Below are positions 17,809 to 27,747 of a DNA stretch of 64,000 nt, in pieces. Numbering within the stretch: the first letter of the stretch is position 1; the number at the start of each line of letters is the position of its first letter. A model generated the notes under the pieces. That model had not been told where the DNA came from. It saw only the letters and a program-made list of their open reading frames with translations, and ran no database searches. The stretch lies in NCBI RefSeq assembly GCF_006543045.1, contig NZ_RBZW01000066.1, forward strand, positions 1 to 64,000. Reading direction: 5' to 3'. The DNA comes from Salinadaptatus halalkaliphilus (GTDB taxonomy: Archaea > Halobacteriota > Halobacteria > Halobacteriales > Natrialbaceae). The position numbers and the translations under genes are program-made.

Positions 17809-19142
17809 CGAACCACCTCCGCGAATTCCTCGCTGAACTGGCCGAGCGTCTCCTCGGGAACCCCCGCGACGCAGATCTGCAGTTCGTGCTCGCCGACGAC
17901 GTGAACGGCGTACCCTCGCTGCTCGAGGGCCCCGGCGACATCTGTGGCCGCCTGGTCGACGTCGACGACGAACTCGCGGAGGTGGTGACGGTCGTGGACC
18001 GGCGCGGTCACGCCCTCGAGCTCGTCGAGTTCGGCCGCGAGGTCTCGAGCGCGGGTTACCCCGCGGGTCGCGAGTTCGACCAGGCCGTCCGGGCCGAGGA
18101 CGGCGGCGTGCATCGCGGTCCGAAGCGCGACCCAGGCCTGGTTCGTACAGATGTTACTCGTGGCGCGTTCGCGCCGAATGTGTTGCTCGCGCGTTTGCAG
18201 GGTGAGCGTAAACGCCCGGCGGTCGGTCGCATCCTCGCTCGCGCCGACCAGCCGGCCGGGAACCTGTCGAAGATAGTCCTCGCGGGTCGCGAACAGCCCC
18301 AGCCCCATCCCGTAGCTCGTCGGGAGCCCCAGGACGCTCGCGTCGCCGACGACGACGTCCGCGCCGACATCCGCCGGTCGTTCGAGGAGGGAGAGGGCGA
18401 TCGGATCCGAGCCGAGGACGAACAGCGCCTCGGCGTCGGTCGCGAGTGTGGCCACGTCCGCGAGTCGTTCCTCGATCGTCCCGCGAACCGTCGGATTCTC
18501 CGCGTACAGCATGACGACATCCTCGTCGACGGCATCTTCGAGGGCCGCGAGATCCACGGTGGCGTCGGCGGTCGGGTAGGTCTCGATCGACAGGTCGGTG
18601 CCGGCGACGTAGTTCTCGAGGGTACCTCGACGTCCCTCGCGCAGCAGATCGGGGACCAGCACGCGCGTACCGCTGGTCTCGCGAACGCGATCTGCAAGCG
18701 TCGCAGCCTCGCCCAGCGCGGTCGCCGCGTCGTACATCGAGCAGTTGGCGACCTCGAGGCCGGTCAGCTCGACCAGCAGCGACTGGTATTCGAACAGCGC
18801 CTGCAGAAAGCCCTGGGAGACCTCGGGCTGGTACTGCGTGTAGGAGGTGAGATACTCCGATCGATCCGCGAGATGATCGACCAGCGAGGGAACGTAGTAG
18901 CCGTAGTGGCCACGTCCGAGCAGTTCGACCAGGTCGTCGTTGCGCTCGAGAATCGACCGGACGAACCGTCGCGTCTCCCGCTCGGATCGCGCGTCGATGC
19001 CGAACTCGTCGTCGAACCGTACCGCTGAGGGAACGTCGAAGAGCTCCGTGACCGTGTCTGTGCCGATCACCTCGAGCATCGCCGCCCGTTCTTCGTCCGT
19101 GTGGGGTGCGTAGGGACTCCCCGTGGGTCGTGAGTCGTCCAT
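17805..19142 (-). CDS. gcvPA: Glycine dehydrogenase (decarboxylating) subunit 1
   Basis: About 445 aa from the ATG giving [18 protein letters not shown]; an ATG four codons upstream is possible but less typical. Signatures: [27 protein letters not shown], and [14 protein letters not shown] of the P-protein N-terminal half, which has no PLP lysine. It pairs with GcvPB in glycine cleavage. The split P-protein is usual in archaea. No glycine-responsive element was recognised upstream of the gene. Confidence 0.95.
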   Translation of the reverse strand: MDDSRPTGSPYAPHTDEERAAMLEVIGTDTVTELFDVPSAVRFDDEFGIDARSERETRRFVRSILERNDDLVELLGRGHYGYYVPSLVDHLADRSEYLTSYTQYQPEVSQGFLQALFEYQSLLVELTGLEVANCSMYDAATALGEAATLADRVRETSGTRVLVPDLLREGRRGTLENYVAGTDLSIETYPTADATVDLAALEDAVDEDVVMLYAENPTVRGTIEERLADVATLATDAEALFVLGSDPIALSLLERPADVGADVVVGDASVLGLPTSYGMGLGLFATREDYLRQVPGRLVGASEDATDRRAFTLTLQTREQHIRRERATSNICTNQAWVALRTAMHAAVLGPDGLVELATRGVTRARDLAAELDELEGVTAPVHDRHHLREFVVDVDQAATDVAGALEQRGYAVHVVGEHELQICVAGVPEETLGQFSEEFAEVVR

Positions 19143-19281
19143 CTTAGTACCCACCTCGGACGAACGGTACGGCAGGCCGCCACTTGCGTCGAACGTCAGT
19201 GTCGATTCCAGACACGATACCAGAGCGTAACGGCCACGGGCTAATTAACGCATACGGTCCGACAGCGTCTCGCTGGCGCAG

Positions 19282-20535
19282 CTACCCCGACTGGCCCGAC
19301 TCGTCGTCGCTCGTCGGTTCCGTCCCCGTTTCGGTCGCGCCATCGCTGACCGAACCAGTCGCGTCCTCGTCGGAGACAGCCGTCTCGTCGCTCTCTGATT
19401 CGGCGCCGTCCTCGGGCGAGATTCCGGTCTCCGGATCGGTATCGACTGCGGGATCCGCGGCCATCTCGTCACTCTCGAGCGTCTCCGCATCGTCGAGATC
19501 GTCCGCGGGTCCAGCCCGGCGCTCTCGAGCGGCGACATCGAGGATGATCTTCGCACCGCCGAGGACGACTGGGCCGATGAACAGCCCGACGGCGCCGAAG
19601 ACGACGAGCCCGCCGAAGATACCGACGACGATTATCGCGGCGTTGAAGGCGCTCGTGCGGCCGATGAGCGCGGGTCGCAGATAGGTATCCGAGGCGCTGA
19701 CCAGCGAGCCGTAGGCGACCAACAGCAGGGCGGCGACGGGGCGACCGAGAACGAGGAGGTAGATCGAGACTGGCACCCAGACGCCGAAGGCCCCGACCAA
19801 CGGCAGTAAGGCGAGTACGAACGTCGCGACCGTCAGGAAGACGACCGCGGGAACTCCGAGCAGCTCGAGCCCGATACCGAGCAGTATCGCCTGAATGGCC
19901 GCAACGGCGACGTTTCCGACGACCGAAGCCCACATGAGTTGATCCAACTCGGCGAGGAGTTCGTCCTGCAGTTCGTCCCGAATCGGCAGTACCGTCCGCG
20001 TCCAGGCTACGAGCCGATCGCCGTCTCGCAACAGCGCAAAGAGGACGAACAGCGTCACCGTGAGGCCGATGAGAATCTGAGGCAGCGCGCTGACGAGTTC
20101 GAGCGTCGTCGTCGCCAACTCCTGGGCGGCCGTCCCGATCGGTTCCTGGTACGTCTCGTAGGTCTCGACGATATCGACGGCGTACCCCGTGCTTTCGAGG
20201 TAGGATTCGATCGTCTCGATGCCGAGATCGCCCTCCTGGATCGCTGTGAGTACCTCGAGGGCTTCCTCGAGTGCGATAAGCAGGACGTACGCGACCGGCA
20301 ACAAAATCGCGAGGATGGCGACGACGACGAGCGTCATCGCCGCGACCATCGAGCCGACGTAGCGCTCGAGGCGCCGTTGCAGCGGCGTGAGAATGTACGC
20401 GAGGACGACGCCCAGAAGCACGTACTGCAGATACGGGAGAATCACGAGTGCCCCGAGGCCGGCGCTGACGAGCGCCAGTGCGGTGAGTCCGGGGCGCTCG
20501 GCGAGTCGTCCGCGGATCGCGGGCCGATCGGCCAT
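19282..20535 (-). CDS. AI-2E family transporter (PerM/YdiK-like)
   Basis: 417 aa. Seven or eight membrane segments lie within residues 12-320. Family marks are YLQYVLLGVVLAYILTPLQ near the start, a periplasmic-side central stretch, and AFGVWVPVSIYLLVLG with FIGPVVLGGAKIILDVA near the end. The last 80 residues form a highly acidic Asp/Glu/Ser tail, as common in haloarchaea. Members include AI-2 exporters, Na+/H+ antiporters and peptide-related permeases, so the substrate is open. It lies upstream of the gcvPA-gcvPB operon, same strand, about 140 bp apart. Confidence 0.8.
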   Translation of the reverse strand: MADRPAIRGRLAERPGLTALALVSAGLGALVILPYLQYVLLGVVLAYILTPLQRRLERYVGSMVAAMTLVVVAILAILLPVAYVLLIALEEALEVLTAIQEGDLGIETIESYLESTGYAVDIVETYETYQEPIGTAAQELATTTLELVSALPQILIGLTVTLFVLFALLRDGDRLVAWTRTVLPIRDELQDELLAELDQLMWASVVGNVAVAAIQAILLGIGLELLGVPAVVFLTVATFVLALLPLVGAFGVWVPVSIYLLVLGRPVAALLLVAYGSLVSASDTYLRPALIGRTSAFNAAIIVVGIFGGLVVFGAVGLFIGPVVLGGAKIILDVAARERRAGPADDLDDAETLESDEMAADPAVDTDPETGISPEDGAESESDETAVSDEDATGSVSDGATETGTEPTSDDESGQSG

Positions 20536-20596
20536 AGATTCCGTTATCGGCCGGATGCTAAGTAGATCGGTGAAATCGGATCAGCTTTCCGATAGA

Positions 20597-23065
20597 TTAC
20601 TCGTCGTCGAGCAGCGACCGCGAGGAGTTGGTGACGACCAGCAGGCTGCTCGCACCCATCGCGACCGCGGCGAACAGCGGGTTGAGCAGGCCAGTAACGG
20701 CCAATGGAATCGCGATTCCGTTATAACAGAACGCCCAGCCGATGTTGCCTTTCACGCGCCGATCGGTCGCGCGGGCGAGTTCGAAGACGGTGTCGACCGA
20801 GCCGATGTCGTCGTCGACGAGCGCGATGTCGGCGGCGTCGGCGGCCATCGCGGTACCGCCACCGAGCGCGACGCCGAGGTCCGCGGCCGCAAGCGCCGGC
20901 GCGTCGTTCGTCCCGTCACCGACCATGACCGTCAGGCCGGTTCCCTTGAGCCGTTCGATGGTCTCGGCTTTCCCTTCCGGTGGGACGCCGGCGAAAACCT
21001 GGTCGACGCCCTCGTGTTCGCGAAACCGCGTCGCCGCCCGGGCGTCGTCGCCGGTGAGGACGATCACGTCAGCTCCAGACGCCGAGATCGACGAAACCGT
21101 CTCCTCCCAGCCGTCTCGGAGGTCGTCGCCGACGACGATCACCCCCTCGGCGCGTCCGTCGCGGCCGACGGCGACCGGCACTCGTCCCGTTTCGCGACGG
21201 TCGTCGATCCGGGCCTCGAGATCGTCGGGAACCGTCCACCCCTTCGTCCGGAAGAGGTCCGGATGGCCGACGACGATCTCCGCACCGTTGACGACGCCCG
21301 AGACGCCGTTTCGATGGCTCTCGACGTCCTCGAGGCGGTCGTCCGCGGCGCTCGCCTCGAGGCGGCCGCCGTCGGGTATCGACTGTCCGTTCGACTCGCC
21401 GTCGTCGCTCGAGGCTCCATCGAGATCGCCGGCCGCGGCGATCGCCCGCCCGATCGGGTGGGCCGACTGGCGCTCGAGCAGCGCGGCCGACTCGAGGAGA
21501 CCGTCCCCGAGGTCCGTCTCGACGACGGTCATGTCGCCGGTTGTCAGTGTCCCGGTCTTGTCGAAGACGACGGTGTCGGCGTCGCGCAGCCGTTCGAAGA
21601 CGCTGTCGTCGAAGACGACGATCGAGCGCTCGAGGGCGTCGCGGATGCCGGCGGCGACCGCAAGGGGGGTGGCGAGCCCGAGCGCGCAGGGACACGAGAC
21701 GATCAGGACGGTTAGCCCGACCAGCAGTGCGCCGGCGATCCCGGCACCGAGCGCGAGGTAGACGGCGGTGACGACGAGCGCCAGGACGAGGACGAGCGGG
21801 ACGAAGATCGTCGCGAGCTTGTCCGCGAGCTTCTGGATGCCGTGATTCGAGCTTTGGAGATCCCAGACGAGTTCGGAGATACGATCGAGGGTGCTCGTCG
21901 CGTCCTCGCCGACACGAATCGTGATCGAGCCGTCCGCAACCAGCGAGCCGCCGACCACGTCGTCCCCGGCCGATTTCGTCACCGGCAGGGACTCGCCGGT
22001 GACGACTGCTTCGTCGATCGCTGCCTCGCCGTCTGCGATCGTCCCGTCGACGGGGATCCGTTCGCCGGGACGGACCAGCACGCGGTCGCCGGCGGTTAGC
22101 TCGTCGACGGCGACGGATTCGTGGTCGCCATCGGCCGTGAGGCGTGTGGCCTCGTCGACCTGGACGGCGGTCAGATCCGAGAGTCGGTCCATCGCCTCCT
22201 GTTTCAGCGTCGACTCGTAGTAGCTGCCGACGGTGACGATGACGATGATCGCGACGGTCACGTCGTAGTAGATGTGCGGCCCGCCGACGACGATCGAGAG
22301 CGTGCTGTAGCAGTACGCGCTAACCGCGGCGATCGCGACGAGCAGGTCCATGTTCGGCGACCGCGTCTGTATCGCGACGGAGGCCCCCTGCAGGATCGGT
22401 TTGCCCGTCACGCCGAGGATGATCGTCGTGAGTGCGCCGATGATGATGTAAAACGGCGTCGCGAGGTCGCTCGCGAGCGTCGCCTCGAAGAACTCGAGAG
22501 TTCGCTCGTCGTAGACCCACGCGCCGAAGTAGGTCGGATAGATGATGACGACGTACTGGAGCATCACCATCATCCCCATCAGAACCCCGACCGCGACCCG
22601 ACCCATCTCCCAGTTGTCGGCCCGGCGCTTGCTCACCTGATCCTCGCGGTCGTAGGCGCTGTAGCCGAGCTGGCTGATATCGTCTTTTAGCGACTCGATC
22701 GAGGCGACGGCGGGATCGTGATCGATCCGCACCGTCTCAGTGACGTAACTCGAGCGAACGTCGCTGACGCCCTCGGCCTCGCCCGCAACCGACTCGATGA
22801 ACGCCTCGCAGGTCCCACAGTACATGCCGTCGACCTCGAGAAACGTCGTCTCGTGACCGGGCGGGCGCACGTGATCCTCGTCGGGTTCGTCCTCGATTCG
22901 GGCCCGACGGACGTCCGCGGCATCGACCGCCTCGACGTTGTCGAGGGTCTCGTAGACGTCGCGACAGCCGACACAGCAGAAGGCGTCGCCGTCGCTTTCG
23001 ATGTCGCTGCCTGCGACGGGCAGGTCACAGAGCGTACAGCCGTCGTCGGAGTGCTCGGTCGTCAT
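20597..23065 (-). CDS. Copper P1B-type ATPase, CcoI/FixI-like
   Basis: 822 aa. An N-terminal cysteine cluster (CTLCDLPVAGSD ... CCVGCRDVYETL, residues 11-45) of the type found in CcoI/FixI is followed by an HMA domain with GMYCGTCEAF. Eight membrane helices carry the ion gate CPCALGLATP; then come phosphorylation motif DKTGTLT, HPIGRAIAAA and hinge GDGTNDAPALAAADLG. The CPC motif and N-terminal domain say Cu(I). CcoI enzymes export slowly and supply copper to terminal oxidases, while CopA relatives detoxify. The neighbouring SafE-like gene, seven bases away, matches the CcoI context. Confidence 0.88.
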   Translation of the reverse strand: MTTEHSDDGCTLCDLPVAGSDIESDGDAFCCVGCRDVYETLDNVEAVDAADVRRARIEDEPDEDHVRPPGHETTFLEVDGMYCGTCEAFIESVAGEAEGVSDVRSSYVTETVRIDHDPAVASIESLKDDISQLGYSAYDREDQVSKRRADNWEMGRVAVGVLMGMMVMLQYVVIIYPTYFGAWVYDERTLEFFEATLASDLATPFYIIIGALTTIILGVTGKPILQGASVAIQTRSPNMDLLVAIAAVSAYCYSTLSIVVGGPHIYYDVTVAIIVIVTVGSYYESTLKQEAMDRLSDLTAVQVDEATRLTADGDHESVAVDELTAGDRVLVRPGERIPVDGTIADGEAAIDEAVVTGESLPVTKSAGDDVVGGSLVADGSITIRVGEDATSTLDRISELVWDLQSSNHGIQKLADKLATIFVPLVLVLALVVTAVYLALGAGIAGALLVGLTVLIVSCPCALGLATPLAVAAGIRDALERSIVVFDDSVFERLRDADTVVFDKTGTLTTGDMTVVETDLGDGLLESAALLERQSAHPIGRAIAAAGDLDGASSDDGESNGQSIPDGGRLEASAADDRLEDVESHRNGVSGVVNGAEIVVGHPDLFRTKGWTVPDDLEARIDDRRETGRVPVAVGRDGRAEGVIVVGDDLRDGWEETVSSISASGADVIVLTGDDARAATRFREHEGVDQVFAGVPPEGKAETIERLKGTGLTVMVGDGTNDAPALAAADLGVALGGGTAMAADAADIALVDDDIGSVDTVFELARATDRRVKGNIGWAFCYNGIAIPLAVTGLLNPLFAAVAMGASSLLVVTNSSRSLLDDE

Positions 23066-23071
23066 CGGTCG

Positions 23072-23911
23072 TTAGTGGGGGCCGTGATCGGCGCCCGTCT
23101 CGAGGGCGTCGTAGAACGGGAGTTCGGGGTGTGGCAGGTGGATCCCCAGACTCATCAGGCCGTGGGCGAGCAGGACGTAGCCCAGGACGACGAACGCGAG
23201 TCCGAGCAGTCGGTGGATCCGCTGTCGGTGTGCGACATCGACCGTGTCGATGACGGTCCCGTAGGCGAAGACCGCCGGCACCGTACCGATACCGAGCGCG
23301 GCGAGTGCCAGCGCGCCGCCGGTTGGCGAACCGGTTGCGAACGCGTACAGAAAGGCCGGATACAACACTGGACAGGGTAACAGGCCGTGGACCGCTCCCA
23401 ATCCGACGATACCCGGCCCGTTTGCGAGCCGATCGACGTGACCCGTGAGCCAGCCGGTGACGCGGGCCCCGCCTGGGACGGAGAGTCCGCCGGTGGTTCG
23501 CCCGAGGAGGTAGTAAACGCCAGTCACCACGACGAAGCCGCCGACCAGCAGGCCGACACCGCCGCGAGCCAGATCGGCGACGGCCGTCAACTGCGCTGTC
23601 GTGACGAACAACGCGCCCCCAAGCGCGCCGAAGAAGCCGCCCAGAACGGTGTAGCTCGCGGTTCGACCGAGATTGAACAGCGCGTGCTGGCGCACCGCGT
23701 ACGTCGTAAGGTGACCTCGTCGCCCCGAGCCGTCGCCCCGCGTCGGACCAGCGCCGGAGCCACGTGTCGCGTCGGCACTGCCTCCATCGTCCATCCGACT
23801 GGCGTACACCGTCACGAGCGGGCCACACATTCCGATACAGTGGGCTCCAGCCAGCAGGCCGATGACCAGAAAGAGCACCACGTCGATCCCGAGGAGTGTG
23901 AGTGGATCCAT
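23072..23911 (-). CDS. SafE/TauE-like membrane protein of the copper-oxidase assembly type
   Basis: 279 aa, about six membrane segments. The first one holds GAHCIGMCGPLVTVYASRM, a Cys-x3-Cys membrane motif shared with the cytochrome-biogenesis relatives of SafE/TauE (the UreH/DsbD-like superfamily), and GLLPCPVLYPAFLYAFA is a second Cys-Pro motif. These Cys residues could handle copper or disulfides in the membrane. In bacteria such genes sit beside ccoI/fixI and ccoS. Here it directly precedes the copper ATPase in the same operon (gap of six bases), supporting a joint role in supplying copper to a haem-copper oxidase. Confidence 0.75.
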   Translation of the reverse strand: MDPLTLLGIDVVLFLVIGLLAGAHCIGMCGPLVTVYASRMDDGGSADATRGSGAGPTRGDGSGRRGHLTTYAVRQHALFNLGRTASYTVLGGFFGALGGALFVTTAQLTAVADLARGGVGLLVGGFVVVTGVYYLLGRTTGGLSVPGGARVTGWLTGHVDRLANGPGIVGLGAVHGLLPCPVLYPAFLYAFATGSPTGGALALAALGIGTVPAVFAYGTVIDTVDVAHRQRIHRLLGLAFVVLGYVLLAHGLMSLGIHLPHPELPFYDALETGADHGPH

Positions 23912-24067
23912 AGCTAAACGGTGATTGCGTTACTGGATCTATCGGCCGGAGCACGTAGTGCGTTTCGCCTCGCGGTCGGCGGTGGACGCCGCTCCCGTTC
24001 CACGGCCGTCTATACCCACGAGTGACGCTCTCGATTCCCGTGGGGTGGTGACGTCCGAACCCCACTC

Positions 24068-25051
24068 CTACAGGTGCGTTATCGTCTCCCGAATCAGGTC
24101 GTCGTCGGCCCATCGAGAGGGGATGTACGCAACCGGCGAGTTCGCACCGGCCTCGCCGAATCGATCGAAGCTCTCGGCGGCTTCCGCTGGCGTGCCGGCA
24201 GCGCCGAACGCCGACACCATCTCGTCGGTGACCGCGGCTTCCGCACCGGCCTGACGGTCTTCCTGCCAGCCGGCCTGAATAGCGTCGGCCTCGTCTCCGA
24301 ATCCGAACGACGACGCTGCGTTGGCATAGTACTCCCCCATCGCGCCGACGTAAAAGCCGATGAGCGAGCGGACGTGTTCGCGGGCACTGTCTGGGTCGTC
24401 CTCGGAGATACAGGTCGGCACCCACGGCGCGACGTCGACATCGTCTATCGACCGATTCCCCCGCTCGGTTCCGCGTTCGACGGCCTCGAGCGCGTCGTCT
24501 ATCCCGGTGTTTGGGACGAGCAGCGGCATCCATCCGTCGGCGAACTCACCAGTCAGTTGACGGTTTGTCTCGCCCATCGCAGCGAGGTATATCGGGCACT
24601 CGTAGTACTCGTCCATATCGAGCGCGAACCCCGAGAGCTCGAACAAGTCGCCGTCGTAGTCGACCCGTTCGCCAGCCAGGAACGCCCGAATGATCTCGAC
24701 GTACTCTCGCGTCCGACGCAGCGGCTGGTCGAACTCGACGCCGTGGAAGTTCTCGATTACCGCCGGTCCGCTGGTCCCGAGTCCGACGCGAAAGCGACCG
24801 TCGCCGATGTCTGCCAGCGTATTGGCCGTCATCGCCACCGTCCCCGGTGTCCTGGTGTAAATGTTGAAGATACCCGAACAGACGTCGATCGACTCGGTTC
24901 GTTCGAGCAGTTGTGTCAGTACCGGAACCGCTGCTGCGCCCCACGATTCGCCGGCGTAAACCGACTCCAACCCCTGCTCCTCCGCGAGCGTCGCGTACTC
25001 GAACAACTCCGCTCGCTCACTGCTCCCGAGAGTCACGCCACTTGCTAGCAT
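24068..25051 (-). CDS. F420-dependent LLM-class oxidoreductase (haloarchaeal NP1902A-like family)
   Basis: 327 aa from ATG (MLASGVTLGSSERAELFEY); an ATG 18 codons upstream is possible. This is a luciferase-like TIM barrel: TLAEEQGLESVYAGESWG, NTLADIGDGRFRVGLGTSG, GEFADGWMPLLVPN. The TGEFADGWM and GLGTSG stretches are the usual F420/FMN contact regions of methylenetetrahydromethanopterin reductase-like enzymes. Methanogenesis is absent in haloarchaea, so the substrate is unknown. It is a single gene followed downstream by 156 bp of non-coding DNA. Confidence 0.8.
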   Translation of the reverse strand: MLASGVTLGSSERAELFEYATLAEEQGLESVYAGESWGAAAVPVLTQLLERTESIDVCSGIFNIYTRTPGTVAMTANTLADIGDGRFRVGLGTSGPAVIENFHGVEFDQPLRRTREYVEIIRAFLAGERVDYDGDLFELSGFALDMDEYYECPIYLAAMGETNRQLTGEFADGWMPLLVPNTGIDDALEAVERGTERGNRSIDDVDVAPWVPTCISEDDPDSAREHVRSLIGFYVGAMGEYYANAASSFGFGDEADAIQAGWQEDRQAGAEAAVTDEMVSAFGAAGTPAEAAESFDRFGEAGANSPVAYIPSRWADDDLIRETITHL

Positions 25052-25142
25052 GGTTTCGGGTTTCGTGGACACGAGGTTGAAGCTTTGCGTCCGCGACGGT
25101 TTCACCGGCTCTCAGCGAGCGGCCACCATCGGCAGCGCCGGC

Positions 25143-25592
25143 TTAGCCATCGAGTCCGTCGACTGTCGTCGAGTACGTCTCGCCGAACACGTGGTGTTCT
25201 GTCACCGAAACACGGCGGAGCCGACCCGAAACCGTTGCCTCGAGCCGATAGCCGCCTGCGACGAGGTCGTCGGTACAGCCACCGAGTCCGACGCCGCCGG
25301 TCCTGTCGTCGGCAGCGACGACGAGCAGATCCAGCCTGTTCTGTGAGCCCTCGAAGCCGGCGTGGGCCAACTCGACCGTCCCACACTCGCTCGAGCCGTA
25401 CTGGACCGTGCCGCGAGCCGTTACCGTCTCGCCGTCGACGCTAACCGCCGGATCGTCGTCGACGGCGAGGTCGGTGCTCGTTCGCTCGAAGTCCGTCCGT
25501 ACGCTCGAGCCGACGACTGGGAGCCAACCGAGACAGCCAGCAGTCAGCGCCACTCCGGTCGTCGCCCCTGCAAGCATCGTCCGTCGCTGCAT
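25143..25592 (-). CDS. Tat/lipobox-type lipoprotein, function unknown
   Basis: 149 aa from ATG (MQRRTMLAGATTGVALTAGCLG). The leader has an RR pair, a short hydrophobic core and lipobox LTAGC (Cys19), so the mature protein is probably lipid-anchored outside the cell after Tat export. The mature part is beta-rich with two further Cys (SSECGTVEL; GLGGCTDDL) that could form a disulfide. It resembles small haloarchaeal secreted proteins with an unnamed beta-sandwich. Transcribed alone, divergent from the HTH regulator at 25873. Confidence 0.65.
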   Translation of the reverse strand: MQRRTMLAGATTGVALTAGCLGWLPVVGSSVRTDFERTSTDLAVDDDPAVSVDGETVTARGTVQYGSSECGTVELAHAGFEGSQNRLDLLVVAADDRTGGVGLGGCTDDLVAGGYRLEATVSGRLRRVSVTEHHVFGETYSTTVDGLDG

Positions 25593-25872
25593 ACAGCAGA
25601 CGAGGAGTACGATACGCATACGGATACCGGTCGGTAAAACGCTGTTTTGACCGTGATCCGTCTGGGTTCTACCCGTGATTTGGCGGTCGAGACGAGTTGC
25701 TTCGCCGGTGAGATGGAGACCGCGGGAGGGCTCGCCGTTCTTCGGAAACGACTGCCGACAGTCCGACGCCACGACTGTTCGATACGTTCCAAAGAACGCT
25801 CCCCGATTTGGCTGTCCACGACAATCAGTGGCAGGGGTATTGATTAAGTAGGATCCGATAAAAATAACCCCT

Positions 25873-26724
25873 ATGGACCCCCCTGAAGAGCGTGTTCTCC
25901 GTCTGGTCGCTAATCCGGAAAACCGGGCCGTATTGACCGTTCTCAACGATGCTGCGAAGCCCGTGACGTTGTCCGAACTCGTCGACCGACTCGCGACCCA
26001 GACGCCGGATCTCATTGCAGATATCAGTAACGAAGCCGCTCGCAAGCAACTGCAGTTGTCCTTGCACCATCACAATCTGCCAAAACTCGACGAAGCGGGA
26101 CTCGTCACGTACGACCGGTCCCAAAACGTCGTCTCCGACGAGCGGTATCCGTCCGTCGACGCCGAGTTGGTCGAACTCGAACTGATCGATGAGTTGCGGT
26201 CCTATTTCAGCGCCGGCACTGATGTTTCGGCGGACGCGATCGGCGTCGTCGAGGGCCAGGACGACGTGATCGAATACGCCAGAGACCTGACTGATGAAGC
26301 TGACGACGAACTGTTCTACATCTACGTCTCCGAGGTACTGCTACAGAACGAGTGCGTCCGCCGAGTCGATGCCGCACTCGAGCGCGATGTCGATGTCGCA
26401 CTCGGGTCGAAGAACCCGGAGGTGCGAGAACGAGTCCGAACCGAGTTGCCGGGCACCACGATCTGGGAACCACAGCTCGACTGGTTGAGTTCGCCCGCAC
26501 AGTATCCAAAGATCGGCCGACTCGTCTTCGCCGATCGCGAGAAGATCATGCTCGCCATTCTCGACGAGTCTGAGGTCGACGGTACGACGACCGAGACGGC
26601 AATCGTTGGCGAGGGCCAGTCGAACCCGCTGGTCGTTCTCGTCCGACAGCTGTTGGGGCCCCGACTCGATCACCTCGATTACCAGAGCGACGAGTTTCTG
26701 GACGATCTACCGTTCGAACCGTGA
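25873..26724 (+). CDS. Haloarchaeal HTH regulator with C-terminal TrmB-like sensor domain
   Basis: 283 aa. Residues 1-95 match the haloarchaeal DUF7344 type of winged helix (RVLRLVANPENRAVLTVL, SLHHHNLPKLDEAGLVTYD). Residues 125-280 form an alpha/beta domain (DDELFYIYVSEVLLQNECVRR, DREKIMLAILDE) similar to sensor domains of TrmB/DICT-type regulators. The ATG is preceded by GATAAAAATAACCCCT; a TATA-like TTGATTAAG lies about 28 bp upstream, fitting a leaderless start. Ligand and targets are unknown. A smaller protein with the same HTH follows 221 bp downstream. Confidence 0.7.
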   Translation: MDPPEERVLRLVANPENRAVLTVLNDAAKPVTLSELVDRLATQTPDLIADISNEAARKQLQLSLHHHNLPKLDEAGLVTYDRSQNVVSDERYPSVDAELVELELIDELRSYFSAGTDVSADAIGVVEGQDDVIEYARDLTDEADDELFYIYVSEVLLQNECVRRVDAALERDVDVALGSKNPEVRERVRTELPGTTIWEPQLDWLSSPAQYPKIGRLVFADREKIMLAILDESEVDGTTTETAIVGEGQSNPLVVLVRQLLGPRLDHLDYQSDEFLDDLPFEP

Positions 26725-26945
26725 CGCCGCGGCGCGGCATCGGCCGCTCGAACAAGTCGGCTATTCTGCCCGAATTGATACCCTCCTCCGCCGAAGGCCG
26801 TGGTATTGCGCCTGTCCAGCGTATAACTGCGTACTAACGACTCGGGGTCAGTGAGTAACGGTGGAATTACTCGATTGTCAACCGATCGTCCAAACCACAT
26901 TGGGAGAACGCTTGTGGTGCAACCGCTCTCAATACTCAGTTACCG

Positions 26946-27335
26946 ATGACTCGAGCAAACTCCCTCACCGAAACCGCCAAGTACGAACTCCTTTCGGACA
27001 CGCGCCGACTCCATCTGCTGACGCTGCTCTCGGAATACGGCTCGGCGGATCTCGAGACACTCACCCGCCAGATCGCGGCTCGCGAACTCGACGACGACCC
27101 CGCGGTGATCGCCGAGGACGTCTTCCAGCGTATCAGTATCTCGCTCGTCCACAAACACCTGCCACTTCTCGAGGAACACAACGTCGTGCAGTTCGACTCG
27201 GATCGACACACCGTCACGCTGATGGACGTCGTCGACGAACTCGAGTTGTGCTCGAGCGGACCGACGATCTCACTCTCCAGCGGCTCCTGTCGGAGTAGTT
27301 CGGTCGACCGTGGTCCGGACGAGAGCAGGTGCTGA
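26946..27335 (+). CDS. DUF7344-type small HTH regulator
   Basis: 129 aa. SDTRRLHLLTLLSEYGSADL, DVFQRISISLVHKHLPLLEE and HNVVQFDSDRHTVTL are the helix and wing of the DUF7344 winged helix, typically near 100 residues. The last 30 residues are Ser/Cys-rich and look like unconserved read-through, which may mean the original stop was lost. Such proteins are common single-domain regulators in haloarchaea, with no known targets. Confidence 0.65.
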   Translation: MTRANSLTETAKYELLSDTRRLHLLTLLSEYGSADLETLTRQIAARELDDDPAVIAEDVFQRISISLVHKHLPLLEEHNVVQFDSDRHTVTLMDVVDELELCSSGPTISLSSGSCRSSSVDRGPDESRC

Positions 27336-27375
27336 GCAGTTTGCTGTCCCGACGCGGCGGTGCAACGACGGTCGT

Positions 27376-27459
27376 TCATACGGACGCTGTACGTCGGTAC
27401 CGGCGCATCCGCGACCCATCCTGGGGTTTGCTCCAGTGACAGAGTACGGCAGGCCGTAT
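27376..27459. repeat. Degenerate hairpin element (first of a tandem pair)
   Basis: TCATACGGACGCTGTACGTC and CCGGCGCATCCGCGACCC match the left arm and core of the hairpin family in the orientation of the copy at 37855; the right arm (CAGTGACAGAGTACGGC) is poorly conserved. It abuts the next copy. The exact right boundary is uncertain. Confidence 0.5.
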
Positions 27460-27543
27460 TATACGGTTTCCTGTAGTCAATTACCGCCGATCGCCAGAAC
27501 GGGGTCGGCGATCGACGGTACATAGTTACAGTAATCCGTATCA
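27460..27543. repeat. Hairpin element, copy 2
   Basis: Ends TATACGGTTTCCTGTAGTC and TTACAGTAATCCGTATCA are inverted repeats, with an inner stem ACCGCCGATCGCC / GGCGATCGACGGT. It lies between the HTH gene and the convergent tRNA-Lys. The space 27336-27673 holds only this tandem pair; no gene was seen. Confidence 0.7.
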
Positions 27544-27673
27544 GTGGTCGCACCGGCAGTGATCGACAACAGATCGTCCGATACATCGGCATCAATCGTT
27601 GTCGCACGCGGATAACTTCAAATCGCGCCGGATCCGTTACCTGTCGCTTACGGATTCGTTCGCGACAGGAAAG

Positions 27674-27747
27674 CGGGCCGGGCGCGATTTGAACACGCGA
27701 CCGTCTGATTAAGAGTCAGACGCTCTGCCGGACTGAGCTACCGGCCC
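27674..27747 (-). tRNA. tRNA-Lys (CTT)
   Basis: On the minus strand a 74-nt cloverleaf folds: acceptor GGGCCGG/CCGGCCC, D-arm GCTC...GAGC, anticodon stem TCTGA/TCAGA with loop CTCTTAA (anticodon CTT), T-arm GCGTG TTCAAAT CGCGC, and a G discriminator. The CCA end is not encoded, and there is no intron. An AT-rich AAATTTT lies about 20 bp upstream as a possible promoter box. Confidence 0.95.

Noticed and set aside
19225-19260. Possible further hairpin fragment (CATACGGTCCGACAGCG)
   Set aside because: Only CATACGG and a few bases match the family ends, and no inverted partner is found nearby.
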